A stretch of DNA of 64,000 nucleotides from Billgrantia azerbaijanica (GTDB lineage: Bacteria > Pseudomonadota > Gammaproteobacteria > Pseudomonadales > Halomonadaceae), in contig SBLD01000002.1 in the NCBI GenBank assembly GCA_004551485.1, positions 310,001 through 374,000 of the forward strand, written 5' to 3'. Made by a program: the position numbers and the translations under genes. Position 1 is the first letter of the stretch. Every line of letters starts with the position of its first letter. A model generated the notes under the pieces. It ran no database searches, was not told where the DNA came from, and was given only the letters and a program-made list of their open reading frames with translations. This document shows positions 59,771 through 64,000 of this stretch, piece by piece.

Positions 59771-60208
59771 ATGTTTGAAGCCATCCTGGTGGTCTGTCGT
59801 GGCAACATCTGCCGAAGCCCTGTTGCTGCCGCCATGCTAGCGCAGCACTTGCCGGGGCGGCGAATACAGTCCGCAGGATTGACGGCTCTGGTGGGGTACC
59901 CTGCCGATCCCCGGTCATCCGAACTTGCCCTGGCAGATGGTCTTGACCTCGGTCGGCACCGTGCCCAGCAAGTCGGTGCGCTCCTTCTTGGTGAGGCCGA
60001 TCTGGTGCTCGTCATGAGTGACAGCCAGCGTCTAGAGCTTGCCCGGCGCTGGCCTGGAGCGCTGGGCAAGACATTGCATATCGGCCACTGGCTGGAAGAG
60101 AAGAGCAAACAGGACATTCCAGATCCCTTTGGCAGGAGCCAGGAAACCTACCGCCACGTCCATCAGGTGCTAAGGGCTGCTACCAATGCCTGGGTTGCTA
60201 GGCTGTAA
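59771..60208 (+). CDS. wzb: Low-molecular-weight protein-tyrosine phosphatase Wzb
   Basis: A 145-residue LMW-PTP. The P-loop CRGNICRS puts the nucleophile at Cys9 and Arg at 15; general acid Asp is in DIPDPFGRS. It dephosphorylates the Wzc kinase. ATG 59771 is preferred to a GTG two codons earlier; only 6 bases separate it from the wza stop. Confidence 0.94.
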   Translation: MFEAILVVCRGNICRSPVAAAMLAQHLPGRRIQSAGLTALVGYPADPRSSELALADGLDLGRHRAQQVGALLLGEADLVLVMSDSQRLELARRWPGALGKTLHIGHWLEEKSKQDIPDPFGRSQETYRHVHQVLRAATNAWVARL

Positions 60209-60256
60209 CTAACTGTTCTTATAGCATTTTTGTCATAACCAGAGGCAGCGATAACC

Positions 60257-62518
60257 ATGTCCGACTCAACTCAGCAAGGTACGAGGGAAGAAGAGATTGA
60301 TCTCGGTCGAGCCTTTGGCATCCTGATCGATCATAAGTGGCTGATTGCCTCGGTGACCGCCCTGTTCACACTGGGCGGTGTCGCTTACGGAATGCTGGCA
60401 ACGCCAATCTACGAAGGCGATGCCCTGGTTCAGGTCGAGAGACGCTCTACCGTCAGTCCCCTGGGGGATTTGAGAGAGGTATTTGGTGAGAACAGTGAGC
60501 TAAATACGCTGGCCGAAGTGCAGATACTGCGCTCGCGCATGGTTCTGGGCCGAGTGGCCGATCGTCTGGGGCGGGATACCGTCATTGAGCCAGTCACCCT
60601 GCCCTTGGTCGGGAACTATATCGTGCGTCACGGTATCGAGCGGCCGAAGTTTCCGCTCGTGATTCCCTATATCGGCGACTACGTGCTTCGTAGCGGCATC
60701 CCCCAGCCGGAATTCATGGATCGGCTACCGTATGTCTGGGGAGATGATCGCATCGAGATAAGCCGTTTTGAGATTGCAGAGTCGTGGCATGGGCAGCATA
60801 TCGTGATTGAGCGCGATATCGGGAATCAGTATCAAGTCCTGATCAATGACCAGGTCGCCGGTATTGGTAATCTGGGTGAGGCCATGTCTTTCCTCGATGG
60901 CGACCTGGTGCTGCGCGTGGAGGACTTCGATGCTCCACCTGGCGTCCAATTCAACCTGATCAGGCGTCATCGTTCCAATGCCATCAGGGCTATCGCCAAT
61001 CGGCTAGAAGTCACCGAGGTGGGAGGACGTGGCACATCAACCGGGATGCTGCGCCTCACCATGAGCGGCCCCGATCCTGACGAAATCCTTGCCACATTGG
61101 ATGCCGTGGCCGATACCTTCTTGACGCAGAATGTCGAGCGGCAGTCTGCAGAAGCCGAGCAGAGCCTGGCCTTCCTGAAAGACCAGGTTCCCGAACTTCG
61201 CAGCCAGCTCACGGTAGCGGAGCAAAGGCTTAGCAGCTATCGGATGGAGTTGGATAGTGTCGACCTTTCCGAGGAAGCACAGGCTACCGTGCAGCGCTTC
61301 ATCGACATAGAGGGTAAGCTCAATGACCTGGAATTCCAACGTGCCGAGCTGGCACAGCGCTTTACGCCAAAGCATCCGAACTACCAGACTCTCCTGCGGC
61401 AGCGGAGCCATCTCGAGGCCGAGAGAGAAGCGTTGAATGCTCAAGTGAACGAGCTGCCCGCGGCCCAGCAGGAAGTGATTCGCCTGAACCGTGATGTCGA
61501 AGTGACGCAGGCTATCTATGTCAGTGTGCTCAACAAGATGCAAGAACTCCAGGTGGCCAAGGCGGGGACCATCGGCAATGTCAGGATCATCGATCGGGCT
61601 CAGCTCAGCGGTCTGGTTGCCCCCAAGAAGCCGCTTATTACGGCGCTGGCAACGTTGCTAGGACTGATCTTCTCCGTAGGGGGCGTCATGCTGCGTAGCC
61701 TGTTACGCCAGGGAGTGGAAAGCCCCGACGAGATCGAAGCCGTGGGTGTGCCAGTATACGCCACCATCCCGCTGTCATCCCAGCAGCGACAGTTGGCCCG
61801 GCTGGTGAGAAAGCGCCGTGGCCACCCCGGACAACCGATCATGGCAAGTATACTGGCAGACCGTAATCCAAGCGATATCGCGGTCGAAGCGATTCGCGGC
61901 CTGAGAACCAGCCTGCATTTCGCCATGCTCGAGGGGCGCAACAACTGCCTGATGATCACTGGCCCGAGCCCCAATGTCGGCAAGAGCTTCGTCTCCGTGA
62001 ACCTCTGCGCGGTCGCGGCGAAGGCTGACATGCGTGTGCTGCTCATCGATGCGGATCTCCGTAATGGGCACCTCCACCGCGCCTTCGATAGCCCCTGCGC
62101 CAAGGGACTTGCCGACTTTCTGTCCGGGCAGGCATCGCTGGACGAGATCATGCAGCCGACCTCGATCGACAATGCGTGGCTGATCACGCGGGGCTCTGTG
62201 CCGCCGAATCCTTCGGAGCTGTTGATGCAGCCTCGTTTCGGTGATGCGCTGCAGCAGCTCAGCGAGCGCTTTGATCTGGTTATCATCGACACCCCCCCTG
62301 TCCTGTCGGTGACCGATGCCAGCGTGGTTGGTCACCACTGCGACACTACCTTGATGGTAGTGCGTTTCGAGGCCAATCCGGTGCGCGAGATCGTGGCTGC
62401 CCGTCGGCGCCTGGAAAGCAATGGCTTGGATGTCCAGGGCGCGATTCTGAATGCCATGGAGTACAAGGCGGCCACGGCCTATGGCAAGTATGGTTATTAC
62501 TTCTACCAGTACCGCTAG
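60257..62518 (+). CDS. wzc: Tyrosine autokinase/chain-length regulator Wzc
   Basis: A 753-residue inner-membrane BY-kinase. Wzz-type N-terminus between two helices (~28-47 and ~455-477), long periplasmic coiled-coil region, then a cytoplasmic kinase with Walker A GPSPNVGKS (569-577, Lys576), Walker A' LLIDADLRNGH and Walker B LVIIDTPPVL. The C-terminal cluster YKAATAYGKYGYYFYQYR has seven Tyr for autophosphorylation. With Wza and Wzb it forms the secretion and polymerisation control system. Confidence 0.95.
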   Translation: MSDSTQQGTREEEIDLGRAFGILIDHKWLIASVTALFTLGGVAYGMLATPIYEGDALVQVERRSTVSPLGDLREVFGENSELNTLAEVQILRSRMVLGRVADRLGRDTVIEPVTLPLVGNYIVRHGIERPKFPLVIPYIGDYVLRSGIPQPEFMDRLPYVWGDDRIEISRFEIAESWHGQHIVIERDIGNQYQVLINDQVAGIGNLGEAMSFLDGDLVLRVEDFDAPPGVQFNLIRRHRSNAIRAIANRLEVTEVGGRGTSTGMLRLTMSGPDPDEILATLDAVADTFLTQNVERQSAEAEQSLAFLKDQVPELRSQLTVAEQRLSSYRMELDSVDLSEEAQATVQRFIDIEGKLNDLEFQRAELAQRFTPKHPNYQTLLRQRSHLEAEREALNAQVNELPAAQQEVIRLNRDVEVTQAIYVSVLNKMQELQVAKAGTIGNVRIIDRAQLSGLVAPKKPLITALATLLGLIFSVGGVMLRSLLRQGVESPDEIEAVGVPVYATIPLSSQQRQLARLVRKRRGHPGQPIMASILADRNPSDIAVEAIRGLRTSLHFAMLEGRNNCLMITGPSPNVGKSFVSVNLCAVAAKADMRVLLIDADLRNGHLHRAFDSPCAKGLADFLSGQASLDEIMQPTSIDNAWLITRGSVPPNPSELLMQPRFGDALQQLSERFDLVIIDTPPVLSVTDASVVGHHCDTTLMVVRFEANPVREIVAARRRLESNGLDVQGAILNAMEYKAATAYGKYGYYFYQYR

Positions 62519-62685
62519 CCTGAATAAGGCAGCCAGCATGAAAAAGTAAAAAAGAGAAAAAATCACAAGTGCCGTGGTTTTCTGTCTGTGTCCGCTGTGA
62601 TCGTCTTCAGAAATCTGGAAGAGTAGAGAAAATTGGCCGTCGGGTCAGTTGAGTTAGCCATTGATAGAATTTAAAGAGATTCGCC

Positions 62686-63630
62686 ATGCATGGAAAAGCT
62701 GCTTCTGGTCAGGATGTGATTTACTTGGCAAATCAACACAGTATTCTTTCATGCTTTCGAGCCCATGAAGCCTCCTACCATATGGCGATTAGAACTCTCC
62801 CGGAAGATCTTTCCACTCTCACGAACATAGAAGAGGAAGTGCCGCCAGGCTTGGCAGTCTATCAAGAGCGGATATCCGTCACGCCCAGGTTTCGGAATAA
62901 TCTAGGGCGTTTTGCAGGCATCGTCCTGGCGAGAGAAGCCGCAACACTGGAACTGAAGATAATTACACCGGAGTCAGTGGTACATCTAAACCCCACTGGA
63001 TCCATTTCCAGCATAGGGAACTGGTCGATACTCATGGCAGACGAGGCCAGTCGGCTTGCTCCTTGGCTTCTGAATATTAATGCCAGGCATTTTCTGGGAT
63101 ATGCCCGTCCAGACAAGTTTGCAGAAACCGCTGCTAAGCTTGAATCTTTTAGGGAGTTCATGAGAATAAACGAGTTCAGATTCGATGAGGTCATTCTGGC
63201 TTCCAGTATTGTGTTAGAGATATATGGATTGAGAAAGGCTGATGACATCGATTATCTGGCATTTGGTGAAGAAAAGTTTTCAATGCCCGGGATAGAATCA
63301 CAAGATGGGCAGAGGTTTCATCATTGCTTGAGCAAGCAAGAGTTGATTACCAATCCTGACTGGCACTTCGAGGTTGATGGCATCCGGTTTGTCTCCTTTT
63401 CTCAATTGAAAAAATTCAAGATGAATAGGAGGGCTCCTCATAAAGATTGCCATGATGTGGGTATGATGGAAGCGCTTGAGAGTGGAAATCGCGTGGCATT
63501 ATGGCGTCATAGGGAACTGCATAAGCTATATTCCATTTACCTTCGCTCAAGAAAAGTGGGTGGTTGTGCGCTACGCTCTAGCAGACTTTATTCTCTGGCA
63601 AGATCTATCTACCGCGGCCTTAAGGGTTAG
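62686..63630 (+). CDS. Unrecognised polysaccharide-locus protein, nucleotidyltransferase-like core
   Basis: A 314-residue protein of low GC relative to the rest. I cannot name its family. A segment at about 167-190 (ILASSIVLEIYGLRKADDIDYL) resembles the S-x(n)-R-xx-DID pattern of nucleotidyltransferase-fold proteins, and SFSQLKKFKMNRRAPHKDCHD recalls the later helix of such folds. No signal peptide. The start follows AAGAGA weakly; Met at 62782 is an alternative. It follows wzc by 167 A/T-rich bases, so it is likely part of the same locus with a sugar- or polymer-modifying job. Confidence 0.5.
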   Translation: MHGKAASGQDVIYLANQHSILSCFRAHEASYHMAIRTLPEDLSTLTNIEEEVPPGLAVYQERISVTPRFRNNLGRFAGIVLAREAATLELKIITPESVVHLNPTGSISSIGNWSILMADEASRLAPWLLNINARHFLGYARPDKFAETAAKLESFREFMRINEFRFDEVILASSIVLEIYGLRKADDIDYLAFGEEKFSMPGIESQDGQRFHHCLSKQELITNPDWHFEVDGIRFVSFSQLKKFKMNRRAPHKDCHDVGMMEALESGNRVALWRHRELHKLYSIYLRSRKVGGCALRSSRLYSLARSIYRGLKG

Positions 63631-63771
63631 TTCTTCAACTGCAAGAGTGAAATTGAAAGGTTGTCTGTATTCTTATTGCGAGGCTGTGAGCTAACCAATC
63701 ACTATTCTTTAATCTCTGTCAGCCGATGAGGCGCGATACCCACAGATCGTCCCATGACGCGGGGGCATGCG

Positions 63772-64000
63772 ATGAATCATTACCTCCTAACAACTCACGA
63801 TACTGAAGCACGTGTCAGTGACGTACCTAGCCGAAAGGATGGATACGTGAGCGATGTGTCGGGGTGTAGTGGGAAGTCCAGTGACTTAGCCTGTTTTCTC
63901 TTTTGGGAAAGAGGACGTCAGAGAGAAGACGACATGCTATCGGCCCTGGAGTCGCGATTCCGAATCCTGGGGGACTACGAGTTAGCATGGGATAGTGAAC
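63772..64000 (+). CDS. Start of an unrecognised polysaccharide-locus protein, partial
   Basis: An open frame from ATG 63772 runs 76 codons to the window edge without a stop. The stretch CFLFWERGRQREDDMLSALE then SRFRILGDYELAWDSE looks protein-like (aromatic and charged alternation), and reminds me of N-termini of capsule-locus proteins with W-x-R-x(5)-IL-x(4)-FxIL-x(4)-W. No good ribosome site is visible, so the true start could be at a later codon such as Met 63936. Confidence 0.45.
   Translation, partial: MNHYLLTTHDTEARVSDVPSRKDGYVSDVSGCSGKSSDLACFLFWERGRQREDDMLSALESRFRILGDYELAWDSE

Noticed and set aside
63476-63694. 72-codon plus-strand frame at the end of the low-GC gene
   Set aside because: Overlaps the larger frame, lacks a ribosome site, and its end is ordinary A/T-rich spacer.

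Overview
The window is one contiguous, gene-dense, high-GC stretch of a gammaproteobacterial chromosome. Gene content and order (accB-accC-prmA-dusB-fis-purH; proA-nadD-rsfS-rlmH-mrdA-rodA-mltB-rlpA-dacA-ybeD-lipB; topA; mfd-long GAPDH-nqrABCDEF-nqrM-sthA) fit a Halomonas-like or Pseudomonas-related marine or halophilic bacterium. The complete sodium-pumping Na+-NQR operon and a PPi-type phosphofructokinase support Halomonadaceae. I saw no tRNA, rRNA, insertion sequence, prophage or CRISPR array. Almost all ORFs longer than about 60 codons that are not listed as features are antisense shadows typical of GC-rich DNA.

Layout: 0-1.7 kb holds the end of folX and gabD. 1.8-7.8 kb is a minus-strand housekeeping group (accB, accC, prmA, dusB, fis, purH). 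8-17.9 kb has dsbD, a DUF2333 protein, ppa, a tail-anchored PP2C/kinase-like protein whose two active sites both look degenerate, pfp, mpl-ubiX and a LysE-type exporter. 17.9-21.1 kb is a minus-strand membrane operon: two proteins with GGDEF-like but non-canonical C-termini, followed by a DedA-PAP2 fusion. 21.2-32.8 kb is the proA/nadD/cell-elongation/lipoate cluster. 33-37.6 kb has a LysR regulator divergent from a biotin-carboxylase remnant, then a large DUF3141 hydrolase-like protein preceded by a perfect palindrome. 37.8-41.5 kb has topA, a small companion gene, and a ferritin-like gene behind a perfect FNR/Anr box. 41.7-44 kb is an outer-membrane tethering module: an Lpp/OprI-type lipoprotein between two different L,D-transpeptidase-fold enzymes. 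44-58.2 kb has mfd, GAPDH, the nqr operon (including a shortened ApbE homologue) and sthA. From 58.2 kb to the end the DNA becomes visibly richer in A+T, and an exopolysaccharide locus begins: an exact RfaH ops element, wza, wzb, wzc, then two poorly recognised low-GC genes, the second cut by the window edge.

The observations I rate highest are the run of intact but catalytically degenerate paralogues (PP2C/kinase, biotin carboxylase, ApbE, GGDEF pair), the transpeptidase-lipoprotein-transpeptidase module, the FNR-controlled ferritin-like gene and the ops-controlled polysaccharide locus. All family assignments come from reading motifs by eye; none was checked against a database.
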